In this document: positions 29,404 to 37,078 of the stretch, in pieces
How the letters are laid out: the number at the start of each line of letters is the position of its first letter
Numbering within the stretch: position 1 is the stretch's first letter
Origin: Haliscomenobacter sp.
Lineage (GTDB): Bacteria; Bacteroidota; Bacteroidia; Chitinophagales; Saprospiraceae
Assembly: GCA_016707205.1 (NCBI GenBank)
Contig: JADJHZ010000005.1
Span: 124,001-188,000, forward strand
Direction of reading: 5' to 3'
DNA: 64,000 bases
Translations under genes and position numbers: made by a program
Notes under the pieces: generated by a model
What the model was told of the DNA's origin: nothing
The model's input: the letters and a program-made list of their open reading frames with translations, nothing else
The model's database searches: none

Positions 29404-31578
29404 TTACTTCACTCCAGGCATCTGATAGCTCAGCTTCCCCCCAGATCTGATTTCCTGGTAATTCAGGTCATTTCGATCCAGGAGCCGGTTGTTCAGAAAA
29501 GCCTTTTCGGAATAGATTTTCCCCTGGGATTGCCCCTCGGCCAATATATCGAATGATTTGCCATCCGGCAAGAAGATAGTAGCTCGAGACAGTTGGGGCG
29601 CCCCAAGGGTAAAAGCGCCTGTTGTGGGGTTTACCGGATAAAAACCCAGGCAAGACAACACATACCAGGCGCTCATTTGGCCGCAATCGTCGTTGCCTAT
29701 CATCCCGTTTGGCGCGTTCTGGTGAAAGGTTTCCACAATGCGGCGAACGATTTCCTGTCCTTTTCCAGGGTTATCGGAAAAAGCATACAAATAAGCGATA
29801 TGGTGGCCCGGCTCATTGCCATGGGCGTACTGACCGATCATCGCCTCCTGTCCAAGAAAGGCATTCGGATTCTTGGCCGGAATAGCGAAAAAGGAATCGA
29901 GTTTTTCTGTAAAGGCTTTTTTTCCACCGAGCAAAGCGGTCATACCCGGCACATCGTACTGGGCAGGGGTCCAAAAGTATTGCCAGGCATTGGCTTCGGT
30001 ATAATCTCCAGGGTTGTTCATGGGAGAGGTAGCCGTAAAGGGATCGAATGGGGAGCGAAATGCCCCTTTGGAATCTTTTCCCCGGAAGAGCCTGGTATCG
30101 GGGTCAAACAGATTTTTGTAATAAAGCGCCCTTCGGGAAAACGTCCTGTGGATTGCCGAATCGCCCAGTTGGCGGGCCATTTCGGCTACGCACCAATCGT
30201 CGAATCCGCTTTCCAGGGTCCGGGAAACGGCTTCGTTGTCCAGACTGTCAAAAGGGTAATAACCCAATCGGTTATATAGCTCCCAGTTGGAGTTGACGTG
30301 GCTTTGGGTAGAGGTTTCCACCATTGCTTTTAAAGCAGCCTGCTGATCAAACCCTCTGAAACCAGCATTCCACGCCGATAAAATCATAGGTATGGCATGA
30401 TTGCCGATCATACAATAGTTGTCCTGCCCCCAAGCCGTCCATATCGGCAAAAATCCTGCCTTCTGGTGGTGAATCAACAGGGTATTGATAATCCCATCGA
30501 TCCGTTCCGGCGCCACCAGTTGGAGCAAGGGAAAAGCGGCGCGGTAAATATCCCAAATGGAAAGCGTGGAATAATACACTCCACCCGGCGCCTGGGCTAC
30601 CCGTCCGTCGGCGCCCCGGTACTTACCGTTTACATCGGCTATGTTGGAAGGTTGCAGGAGTAAGTGATAAAGCGAAGTATAAAAAAGGACTTTCTGGTTT
30701 CGATCGGATTCAATCCTTATCCTGCTTAAATAGCGGTTCCATTCCCGGGCCGCTTGCTTTCTGACGCGTTCAAAATCCCAATCCGGTATTTCGGCGTCCA
30801 AATTCTGCCTGGCGCCAGGTACGTCCACCGTAGACAAGGCGATTTTAACCTGTAACTGCTTGTCCTTCCCCAAGTCAAACCCAAGAAGGTATTTTGGCGC
30901 ATTTTCCTTTGACGCCCGGGGAAGCAGTTCGTGCGTTTGAAAATCCCGGTCAAATTGAACCACAAAATAATACGTCCGCTCTACCCAGTTCTTCGTATGG
31001 CAATAGCCGCTCAAGGTTCGGGAATTCTCCAGATTGACCTTGGAATCGAGCACCAGGCTATCCGTCAGGAAGCGAAGACCATGCTGAAAGTTCAAAAATA
31101 CCCGGGCTTCCTGCCCGGGAAAGGTATACCGGTGAAAAGCAACCCGGGAAGAAGCTGTCAGTTCTACCCGCACCTGATCAGCCTTGTGCACCGAATAGTA
31201 CCCCACACTAGCTTCCTCCGTTTCTTTTAATAATCTGTTTTTAACCGTGTCTTGCCAGACGCCGGAGAACGGCAAAAGAAGGATATCGCCCATTTCGCCA
31301 ATCCCCGTGCCGCTAAAGCGCGTTTGGGAAAATCCCAAAACGGTAGCGTCTCTGTACTGATACCCGCTGGTATAGGCCCAGTCCGAGTCTTTGTTATCGG
31401 GTCCAGGCTGTACCATTCCAAAAGGCAGGGAAGGGCCTGGAAACGTATGGCCCGTGCCGTCGGTACCGATAAAGGGGTTGATATATCCGGTGAAATCTTC
31501 TTCCCCCTGGAGGTTGTCGTTTTTTTGGCAGGAGAAAATGGCCAGGGAAGTCAGCATCAGGAAAAAGAGGATACGCAT
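29404..31578 (-). CDS. GH92 family alpha-mannosidase, lipoprotein
   Basis: Glycoside hydrolase family 92, calcium-dependent exo-alpha-mannosidases. 724 residues, near the family norm. The N-terminus MRILFFLMLTSLAIFSC is a lipoprotein signal with Cys-17 as the probable lipidation site. Family landmarks are DGTGHTFPGPSLPFGMVQPG near residue 40, the central region AWGQDNYCMIGNHA, NEPGHHIAYLYAF, and GNDDCGQMSAWYVLSCLGFYP near the C-terminus, which carries active-site acids. It lies 28 nt downstream of the sugar isomerase-like gene, hence the same transcript. Acting with GH127 it would trim mannose- and arabinose-containing glycans at the cell surface (inference). No SusC/SusD pair is adjacent. 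Confidence 0.95.
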   Translation of the reverse strand: MRILFFLMLTSLAIFSCQKNDNLQGEEDFTGYINPFIGTDGTGHTFPGPSLPFGMVQPGPDNKDSDWAYTSGYQYRDATVLGFSQTRFSGTGIGEMGDILLLPFSGVWQDTVKNRLLKETEEASVGYYSVHKADQVRVELTASSRVAFHRYTFPGQEARVFLNFQHGLRFLTDSLVLDSKVNLENSRTLSGYCHTKNWVERTYYFVVQFDRDFQTHELLPRASKENAPKYLLGFDLGKDKQLQVKIALSTVDVPGARQNLDAEIPDWDFERVRKQAAREWNRYLSRIRIESDRNQKVLFYTSLYHLLLQPSNIADVNGKYRGADGRVAQAPGGVYYSTLSIWDIYRAAFPLLQLVAPERIDGIINTLLIHHQKAGFLPIWTAWGQDNYCMIGNHAIPMILSAWNAGFRGFDQQAALKAMVETSTQSHVNSNWELYNRLGYYPFDSLDNEAVSRTLESGFDDWCVAEMARQLGDSAIHRTFSRRALYYKNLFDPDTRLFRGKDSKGAFRSPFDPFTATSPMNNPGDYTEANAWQYFWTPAQYDVPGMTALLGGKKAFTEKLDSFFAIPAKNPNAFLGQEAMIGQYAHGNEPGHHIAYLYAFSDNPGKGQEIVRRIVETFHQNAPNGMIGNDDCGQMSAWYVLSCLGFYPVNPTTGAFTLGAPQLSRATIFLPDGKSFDILAEGQSQGKIYSEKAFLNNRLLDRNDLNYQEIRSGGKLSYQMPGVK

Positions 31579-31606
31579 AGATGAGCTTTTATCTACAGAA
31601 AAAGGA

Positions 31607-32440
31607 TTAACCCAAACGGGTTTTCAAAAAATCTTTCATTCGCAGGTTGATCTCCCATTGGTTTCCCAGTGGTTGTTGCGTAAAAGGAGCCACCGGCATG
31701 TAGGGAACTGGCCCAAACTCGGGAGTGATGGTCAAACAGGTCTGCCCTGTGGATGCCCTGTGATCCGCCACCCGCTTCCACCATCCCCAGAAGCGCTCTA
31801 CGTGGCTTCCCCATTCCGGAGCGAAGGGATTACTAACCTGCGGCGCCTGCTCCGATCCAATCCGCGCATGAAGGTGCCCAATCCGGGGGACGATCTCTTC
31901 CAGGAAAGGTTGCTGATCCTCCAGCATGCTCTCCGAAACCACGCAAAAATGGGAGAAATCCCCCACGAGCTCCAGTTCCGGAAAGGTACGCAAATAGGGA
32001 ATCAGCGCTGGCGCATGAAAAGAGAACCTGCCCCGATGCGTCTCGTGGAGAATGCGGATACCTGTTTCCGCGCTCAATTGGATCCCGGTCTCCAGCACGC
32101 GGCAGTTCTCCTCAAACGTGTAATAGTCCTTCCCGGAATGCGCGTTGATAAAATCCGGCTGATAGGACAGCAGCACCTGCAGGTTTTTCTTTGTCCGCTC
32201 CAAAAAAACAGCCGCTTCTTCTCCTGGAAATGGAGAAGTTATGGCTTGGGCCACAAAAAGAAAGCCTGGAATTTGCCTTCGTATAGTGTCCAGCTCCGAA
32301 AGAAACGCCTCAACCCAAGGGCCAGGGTCGGGAAGATTGATCTCTACTCCGTCAAATCCAGCTTCGGCGATACGGCGAAGCAACTCCCCGGGAGCCAAAT
32401 GCCCATGTCCCCAGGAAGGGCATATGTAGCGGATAATCAT
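31607..32440 (-). CDS. Sugar phosphate isomerase/epimerase (TIM barrel)
   Basis: 277-residue protein of the AP-endonuclease-2/xylose-isomerase-like TIM-barrel family (PF01261). Features are the N-terminal strand-helix GELLRRIAEAGFDGVEINLP, HETHRGRFSFHAP and LVGDFSHFCVVSE with likely metal-binding Glu, Asp and His, HLHARIG, and a late Glu in ITPEFGP. No signal peptide, so cytoplasmic. The start codon overlaps the stop of the dioxygenase gene by 4 nt (ATGA), so the two are translationally coupled. Family members isomerise or epimerise sugars or sugar derivatives; the substrate cannot be read from sequence. Context suggests sugars released by the downstream hydrolases. Confidence 0.88.
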   Translation of the reverse strand: MIIRYICPSWGHGHLAPGELLRRIAEAGFDGVEINLPDPGPWVEAFLSELDTIRRQIPGFLFVAQAITSPFPGEEAAVFLERTKKNLQVLLSYQPDFINAHSGKDYYTFEENCRVLETGIQLSAETGIRILHETHRGRFSFHAPALIPYLRTFPELELVGDFSHFCVVSESMLEDQQPFLEEIVPRIGHLHARIGSEQAPQVSNPFAPEWGSHVERFWGWWKRVADHRASTGQTCLTITPEFGPVPYMPVAPFTQQPLGNQWEINLRMKDFLKTRLG

Positions 32441-33267
32441 ACCTGTTCAAACAAAACCGGGTTCAGCGGCGTATCGATGACCTCCCCTACCCTGGCGCCA
32501 GGGCACCAGGTTTCCCAATCGAGGATTTGGTTGTCGTTCTCAGGCTGTTTCAAGGTCATGTCTTTGTCCATGTAGATAACCGTCATAACCCGGCGCATTT
32601 CCTCCGTGGTATTGGCGCCGGCACGATGAAACACCCAGCCGGAGTGGAAACTTACCTCGCCCAGGCTAAATGGTTCGATGATGTGCGGAAAGTCGGTCAC
32701 CCGTAGCTTTTCGCCGATCAGGCGTTCGCTGTCGTCGCTGATGGCCAGTTCGCGGCCGTTGACGATGCGGTGGCTTCCGGCGCTGAACTCCAGCGGCCCC
32801 ATTTCCAGCGGCGTTTCCTGCAAGGGGATCCAGGCGGTAACGGTTTTGTCGGTTTCCAGCGGCCAGTAAAACTGATCGGCATGCCAGGGCGTGATTCCGC
32901 CTCCGGCTTCCTTGTACAGGGCCTGGTCGTGGTACAGACGCACGCCGCCGGTTTGCATCAATTCACTGGCGATCCGGGCCAGGCGCTTGCTGAACACCAG
33001 CGCGCGGGCCAGCTCGTCGTGCCGCCACAGGTTGAAGAGTTGCAGAAAAGCTTTGCCGTAAGTATCCCGGTTTTCCAGCGTCGTCGTCACGGTGTTCATT
33101 TGCCGGACGCGCGCCGTGATCGCTTCCTGAAAAAACAGGACGGCTTCGCGCGACAGCACGCCTTTCAGCTTGATAAAGCGGTTTTCATCGTAAAAACGGA
33201 TCGAGTCCTCGCTTAGGGCATAGGGCGTATGCAACTCGTCGGCGATGTGGGTTGGAAGGATTGGCAT
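32437..33267 (-). CDS. Phytanoyl-CoA dioxygenase family protein
   Basis: Fe(II)/2-oxoglutarate-dependent oxygenase of the PhyH family (PF05721), about 276 residues. The iron triad is visible: His and Asp in WHADQFYWPL and the distal His in WVFHRAGANTT, followed by an Arg (EEMRRVMTV) suited to bind 2-oxoglutarate. Bacterial members hydroxylate many small molecules; the substrate is unknown. The preferred start is ATG at 33267 (MPILPTHIADELH), two codons after a TTG. It is the first gene of the minus-strand carbohydrate group and divergent from the AraC regulator at 33397. The 129-nt gap between them must hold both promoters. Pairing of PhyH with a TIM-barrel isomerase suggests joint conversion of one substrate. 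Confidence 0.9.
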   Translation of the reverse strand: MPILPTHIADELHTPYALSEDSIRFYDENRFIKLKGVLSREAVLFFQEAITARVRQMNTVTTTLENRDTYGKAFLQLFNLWRHDELARALVFSKRLARIASELMQTGGVRLYHDQALYKEAGGGITPWHADQFYWPLETDKTVTAWIPLQETPLEMGPLEFSAGSHRIVNGRELAISDDSERLIGEKLRVTDFPHIIEPFSLGEVSFHSGWVFHRAGANTTEEMRRVMTVIYMDKDMTLKQPENDNQILDWETWCPGARVGEVIDTPLNPVLFEQV

Positions 33268-33396
33268 GGGCAATGGTTTGGATTAATTAAGACAAAACTC
33301 CTTGTTTTTTCGAGTTAAAAAAAACACTATTTCGGCAAAAAAAGATATTATATTGACATGAATCCCTTGTAGTGCAGGCTTTGTATTCCATATGAT

Positions 33397-34260
33397 ATGA
33401 GACCAAAACTTGAATTGCTGGCGTCTCCCCATCCGGATAAATCGTTCCTGTGTTATCCGGTGCAGGTTCCCCGATTTGAATTTTACTGGCATTACCATCC
33501 CGAGTTTGAACTCACCTGGATCGAACAAGGGCATGGAAAGCGTTTCGTAGGAGACAGCGTCCAACCTTTCACCCAGGGAGATCTGGTATTAATCGGGCCC
33601 AATCTTCCCCATACCTGGGTGAGCGATGCCCACGCCAGGGAAGGGTGCCTGGCCTGGGTAGTCCAATTTTCTCCCAGCTGGTTAGCGCCGCTTTCCAGCT
33701 ATCCTGAAATGGCGCACATCTTGAAGATGCTGGACTTGGCCGGTCATGGGCTATCGTTTGCGGAAAAACAGAATCCTCCTATAATAGAATTAATACAAGC
33801 GTTGGCCAAGTATGAAGGAGCAGCTGCATTAAGCCGTTGGATTGACCTGCTGGATGGCCTTAGCCGGCAAAGGAGTCAAAAGCTGACTTCGGAACAATAC
33901 TTCCCTGGAACAGCCAGGGAGCAGTCGGAACGCCGGTTGCCGGTTATTATCGAGTATATTCAAAAATCATTCCAAGGTAGTATCCAAATTCAGGAGGCTG
34001 CCCAACAACTCCATTTGTCGGAAAGCGCTTTCTGTAAGTTCTTTAAGAGAGCCACGGGCAAGCGATTCACTGATTATGTCAACGAGGTGCGCATTGCCCA
34101 TGCCTGCGTTCTGTTAAAAGAAACCGATTGGCCCATCAGCGAGATTGCTGAAGCCTCGGGTTTTGAAAACCTGGCCTATTTCAACAGGATCTTTCTGAAA
34201 AAGAAAGCCATTCAACCCCTCCGCTACAGAAAAAAATGGACGACCTCTAAGGATTACTAA
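33397..34260 (+). CDS. AraC family transcriptional regulator
   Basis: 287-residue regulator. Residues about 20-90 form a cupin sensing domain (WHYHPEFELTWIEQGHGKRF, with the His-rich metal/sugar pocket pattern, then GPNLPHTW). Residues about 185-285 are the double helix-turn-helix of AraC/XylS (IQEAAQQLHLSESAFCKFFK; ISEIAEASGFENLAYFNRIF). It is divergent from the dioxygenase-isomerase-GH92-GH127 group and is its likely activator, inducible by a sugar or related small molecule (inference from position). Its 3' end overlaps the convergent DUF3667 gene by 14 nt. Confidence 0.93.
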   Translation: MRPKLELLASPHPDKSFLCYPVQVPRFEFYWHYHPEFELTWIEQGHGKRFVGDSVQPFTQGDLVLIGPNLPHTWVSDAHAREGCLAWVVQFSPSWLAPLSSYPEMAHILKMLDLAGHGLSFAEKQNPPIIELIQALAKYEGAAALSRWIDLLDGLSRQRSQKLTSEQYFPGTAREQSERRLPVIIEYIQKSFQGSIQIQEAAQQLHLSESAFCKFFKRATGKRFTDYVNEVRIAHACVLLKETDWPISEIAEASGFENLAYFNRIFLKKKAIQPLRYRKKWTTSKDY

Positions 34261-35308
34261 ACAAAAACGCGCTCACCAGCACTGCAAGGAGGAGGAAAAT
34301 ATTCACAAGGAAAAGGTATATGAAGTGAAGAAAACCGCCTTTGATCAGCGTTTTGAACCAACCCTGGCCGTAGTACCGTTTCATGGCCAGGAGCCCAAAT
34401 AAAAAGATGAGCAGGAGGACGCCCCCCAGGTATTGCGGATGGCGGAAGGCCGTGAGAAAAAACAGGGTCATCAGGAAAAAGGCAAAGGCATGGTAGTGCA
34501 GGCCAAACACCAGATGCTCGACAAAATACCGGCGCCGGCGCCAATAAAGGAGTTTAAGCACCAGGGCCACGGCGGGCACCAGCACCAAAGCCATCCAGAT
34601 CAGCTTGCTGAGCAGGAACTGGATCAGGTTGTCCGGCTCCAGAAATGCTCTTTGATATACTTGCAATTGCGCTTTTTCAAAAGGTCCCCTGATCTGGTAT
34701 TTTTTTGCGAGTTCCTCCGGGGTTAAGGTGTAAAGGTCTTCCAGACTCAAATTCAGCGGGAGAGACGAGAATCTTCCATCCTGAAATCTAAGCAGGCCCA
34801 TCCCAGCTGCGGAAGACGCGCTGTCCGTCTGAATATTGCCCCGCATGCGCAGGGAATCCAACGCTCTGCCCGCTGCCGGAAAATCCTGACGAGCCTCCAG
34901 AATCAGCGAGTCCATCCGGCGACCGTAAAGGCGTTCATAGGCTTGATCTCTCCCTTGCCGGGTAAGCCGGTCGAGGTCGTCCTTCAGCGCGTCATGGGCC
35001 CTAAACCCCAGAACGGCAAAATGCGCTACCGCCATCAGGAAAAACAAGCGCAAGGGGGTAAGATATCTCGCCCGTTCCCCCTGGAAGTAGGCCCGCGTCA
35101 GCTTGCCGGGCACGGCCATATCCCGGAGGGTCAGCCAGGTCTGCGATTCCAGGTTGAACACCGAAACGATGAAATCCGAAACCAACTCCCCAAGGGATAC
35201 CATTTTGCGAATCCGCTTTTGACCGCAATACCCGCAATGCCGCGCGTTTGCGGCCATGGGGGTTTGGCAGTTGGGGCAGAGCGTTGAAGGGGAAGGCGTG
35301 GGTTCCAT
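34247..35308 (-). CDS. DUF3667-type membrane protein with N-terminal zinc ribbon
   Basis: 353 residues. The N-terminus holds a four-Cys ribbon (CPNCQTPMAANARHCGYCGQ). A helical middle section follows (FLMAVAHFAVLGF begins a membrane or amphipathic helix). The C-terminal third holds several transmembrane helices (LIWMALVLVPAVALVLKLL; FFLMTLFFLTAF; GGVLLLIFLFGLL; IYLFLVNIFLLLAVLV). This organisation matches the DUF3667 family of Bacteroidota inner-membrane proteins of unknown function. The segment before the ATG consists of heptad repeats. It overlaps the 3' end of the convergent AraC gene. Confidence 0.8.
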   Translation of the reverse strand: MEPTPSPSTLCPNCQTPMAANARHCGYCGQKRIRKMVSLGELVSDFIVSVFNLESQTWLTLRDMAVPGKLTRAYFQGERARYLTPLRLFFLMAVAHFAVLGFRAHDALKDDLDRLTRQGRDQAYERLYGRRMDSLILEARQDFPAAGRALDSLRMRGNIQTDSASSAAGMGLLRFQDGRFSSLPLNLSLEDLYTLTPEELAKKYQIRGPFEKAQLQVYQRAFLEPDNLIQFLLSKLIWMALVLVPAVALVLKLLYWRRRRYFVEHLVFGLHYHAFAFFLMTLFFLTAFRHPQYLGGVLLLIFLFGLLAMKRYYGQGWFKTLIKGGFLHFIYLFLVNIFLLLAVLVSAFLFSNP

Positions 35309-35310
35309 AG

Positions 35311-35338
35311 TTTGGACGTTAGACGTTAGATGTTAGAG
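35311..35338 (-). repeat. Heptad tandem repeat just before the DUF3667 start codon
   Basis: Heptads TTTGGAC, GTTAGAC, GTTAGAT, GTTAGAG on the + strand end two bases before the minus-strand ATG. The units are those found before merR (2481-2501), although the genes are unrelated. Confidence 0.85.
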
Positions 35339-35462
35339 CGAGGCTATTTTTGCTTCAAAATAAGGTCTTTGAGTTCAGGAGTGTAAAAAAATCGGCAAAA
35401 GGAGCTGGAGACGCGAAGAAAGAAGATGTGGATCGCATAGTTTGAAACCTGCGTCCAACTTG

Positions 35463-35611
35463 GGTAGCTGTGGCTACCGTGGTATTCTATCGCTCCAGGG
35501 CGGTGAATGGGTTGGCGTCGCTTCGCCCATTTGCGGTCAGAGACCGCCGGATAGGGATCGAAGTCTGAAGACTTCGACCAGCAGGGCTCTGAAGACTTCG
35601 ACCAGCAGGGC
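35463..35611. repeat. Hairpin cluster and 24-bp direct repeat in the DUF3667-M23 spacer
   Basis: Perfect hairpins GGTAGC-TGTG-GCTACC (35463-35478), GCGGTC-AGA-GACCGC (35533-35547) and CGAAGTC-TGAA-GACTTCG (35559-35576). These are followed by two exact 24-nt copies beginning TCTGAAGACTTCGACC (35564-35587 and 35588-35611). No gene is supported in the 35309-35741 spacer; the short frames there come from the repeats. Confidence 0.7.
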
Positions 35612-35616
35612 ACATC

Positions 35617-35679
35617 GTACATCGTAGTTCGAACATCGTAGTTCGTACATCGTAGTTCGTACATCGTACATCGTACATC
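35617..35679. repeat. Nine-unit heptad array, partly alternating
   Basis: Nine contiguous 7-mers: GTACATC, GTAGTTC, GAACATC, GTAGTTC, GTACATC, GTAGTTC, then three GTACATC. Two heptads alternate, so the first part is also a 14-nt repeat. It starts 6 nt after the 24-bp repeats and ends about 60 nt from the M23 peptidase stop. Confidence 0.9.
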
Positions 35680-35741
35680 CTTCATAAAAAAAGACCCCTA
35701 CACCAGTGCAGAGGCCTTCCGATAATAAGGTTTTACGAATG

Positions 35742-36722
35742 TTAATCAAACGACTGGTTGACGGACTCGGCCGCTTTCACCAGCGCCTCGTATTCTTTTG
35801 GGCTTAAGCCGTCCAGCACGTAGTGCATCGGATTGACGGGCTTGCCCTTTAAATGAACTTCGTAGTGACAGTGTGGAGCAGTGGAGGTTCCTGTATTGCC
35901 GACTTTGCCGATCTGTTGACCGCGCTTGACTTTCTGGCCTTTTTTGACCATAATCTTATCCATGTGGCCGTATAGCGTTTCGTAACCGTATCCATGGCGG
36001 ATCACAACGCAACGCCCATAGCCGCTGTGGTATTCTGCTTTGACCACCACCCCGTCGCCGGTAGCCTGGATGGCGGTGCCCCGGTGGGCGGTAAAGTCCA
36101 TCCCGGCGTGAAACTTGGGCACTTTGTAGATCGGGTGTATCCGGTAGCCGAACCCGGAGAGCAGGCCAACGCTCTTGGAAAGCTTATCCGACCGCACCGG
36201 CTTGATGGAAGGAAGGGACGCAAGCATCTCTTCTTTCTCTTCTGCCAGGTGCATGATGGTATCGAGCGACTTGGACTGGAGGACCATCTGGTGTTTCAGC
36301 TTCCGTACTTTTTCCAGCGCATCGACCATGATCTTACCTGTATTTTTGTTCTGGCGCAGCAGGGCGTACTCATCGTGTCCCCCAACGCCACCTTCCCAGA
36401 CGTCTTCATCAATCGGGTCCATCCCAAATACCATGCGGTAGGCATAAGCATCCCGCTCTTTGAGGTTGCCAAGGGCTTGATTGAGGGTCTTAATCTCTTC
36501 GGAGAGCTTTTCGTACTCGGACTCCATGACCGAGATTTCTTGATGAAGGGCTTTTTCCCGCGGAGAGGGGAAAAAATTATGCATGACGAGCGTAAGAAGA
36601 AATGCCGTAACCGCTGCAGCACAAAGAAACCCAAAAACGCGAACCAAATACTGTTTGATTGAGGTTTGTACTTTTTCGTAGCTGAGCGTGTGTACGTTGA
36701 AAACGAACTTTTCTTTTCCCAT
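35742..36722 (-). CDS. M23 family metallopeptidase, membrane anchored
   Basis: Peptidoglycan hydrolase of the LytM/M23 type, about 326 residues. One transmembrane helix (around FGFLCAAAVTAFLLTLV) follows a short cytoplasmic N-terminus. A coiled coil (about residues 60-100 and 130-170) precedes the C-terminal M23 domain with zinc ligands in HAGMDFTAHRG and the HxH motif in APHCHYEVHL, so the domain looks catalytically complete. Bacteroidota paralogues of this form act as envelope endopeptidases or their activators. ATG at 36722 (MGKEKFVFN) is chosen over a TTG at 36740. Confidence 0.92.
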   Translation of the reverse strand: MGKEKFVFNVHTLSYEKVQTSIKQYLVRVFGFLCAAAVTAFLLTLVMHNFFPSPREKALHQEISVMESEYEKLSEEIKTLNQALGNLKERDAYAYRMVFGMDPIDEDVWEGGVGGHDEYALLRQNKNTGKIMVDALEKVRKLKHQMVLQSKSLDTIMHLAEEKEEMLASLPSIKPVRSDKLSKSVGLLSGFGYRIHPIYKVPKFHAGMDFTAHRGTAIQATGDGVVVKAEYHSGYGRCVVIRHGYGYETLYGHMDKIMVKKGQKVKRGQQIGKVGNTGTSTAPHCHYEVHLKGKPVNPMHYVLDGLSPKEYEALVKAAESVNQSFD

Positions 36723-36746
36723 GAGCAATGATCTTATCAATTTAAC

Positions 36747-36755
36747 TAAATTTGC
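36747..36755 (+). promoter_or_regulatory. Candidate -7 element upstream of alaS
   Basis: TAAATTTGC matches TAnnTTTGC on the + strand. I see no TTG at the usual -33 distance, so support is partial. It would give a leader of about 315 nt. The 36723-37078 spacer has no gene. It also holds a 16-bp perfect palindrome, AAAAATGCGCATTTTT, at 36854-36869. Confidence 0.3.
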
Positions 36756-37078
36756 AGCGCTTTGACCTGACGGACGAGACGTTACCTATTTAGTTCCTCC
36801 CTGTTTGTGCTTAGCACGTAGCGAAAATAAAGGAGCAATTGAATTTAGCAAAAAAAAATGCGCATTTTTAGATAGACGCATCATCAAAATGCGAACATGA
36901 TTAAATAATACTAGCAAAATAAATAAAGAATTCCTGGTTGGGGCGCTTGGATAGGATTATAGCCAAATTCAGAATGAGCGGTTTGTTGGATATGTCTGGT
37001 CAAATATCTGAATTCCAAAGCAAATTGTTACATTTTACAAAGACATTAACACATATCTTCGATTCAAATACATAGTTC

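Noticed and set aside
31391..32575. 394-codon + strand frame over the GH92 and isomerase genes
   Set aside because: Complement of two well-supported genes; no recognisable domain.
35442..35627. 61-codon + frame in the DUF3667-M23 spacer
   Set aside because: Its Lys-Thr-Ser-Thr-Ser-Arg repeat comes from the 24-bp direct repeat; no start signal or family.
36741..37078. T-box or other riboswitch for alaS
   Set aside because: No specifier loop, T-box sequence or terminator/antiterminator pair is visible, and the mechanism is not typical of this phylum.
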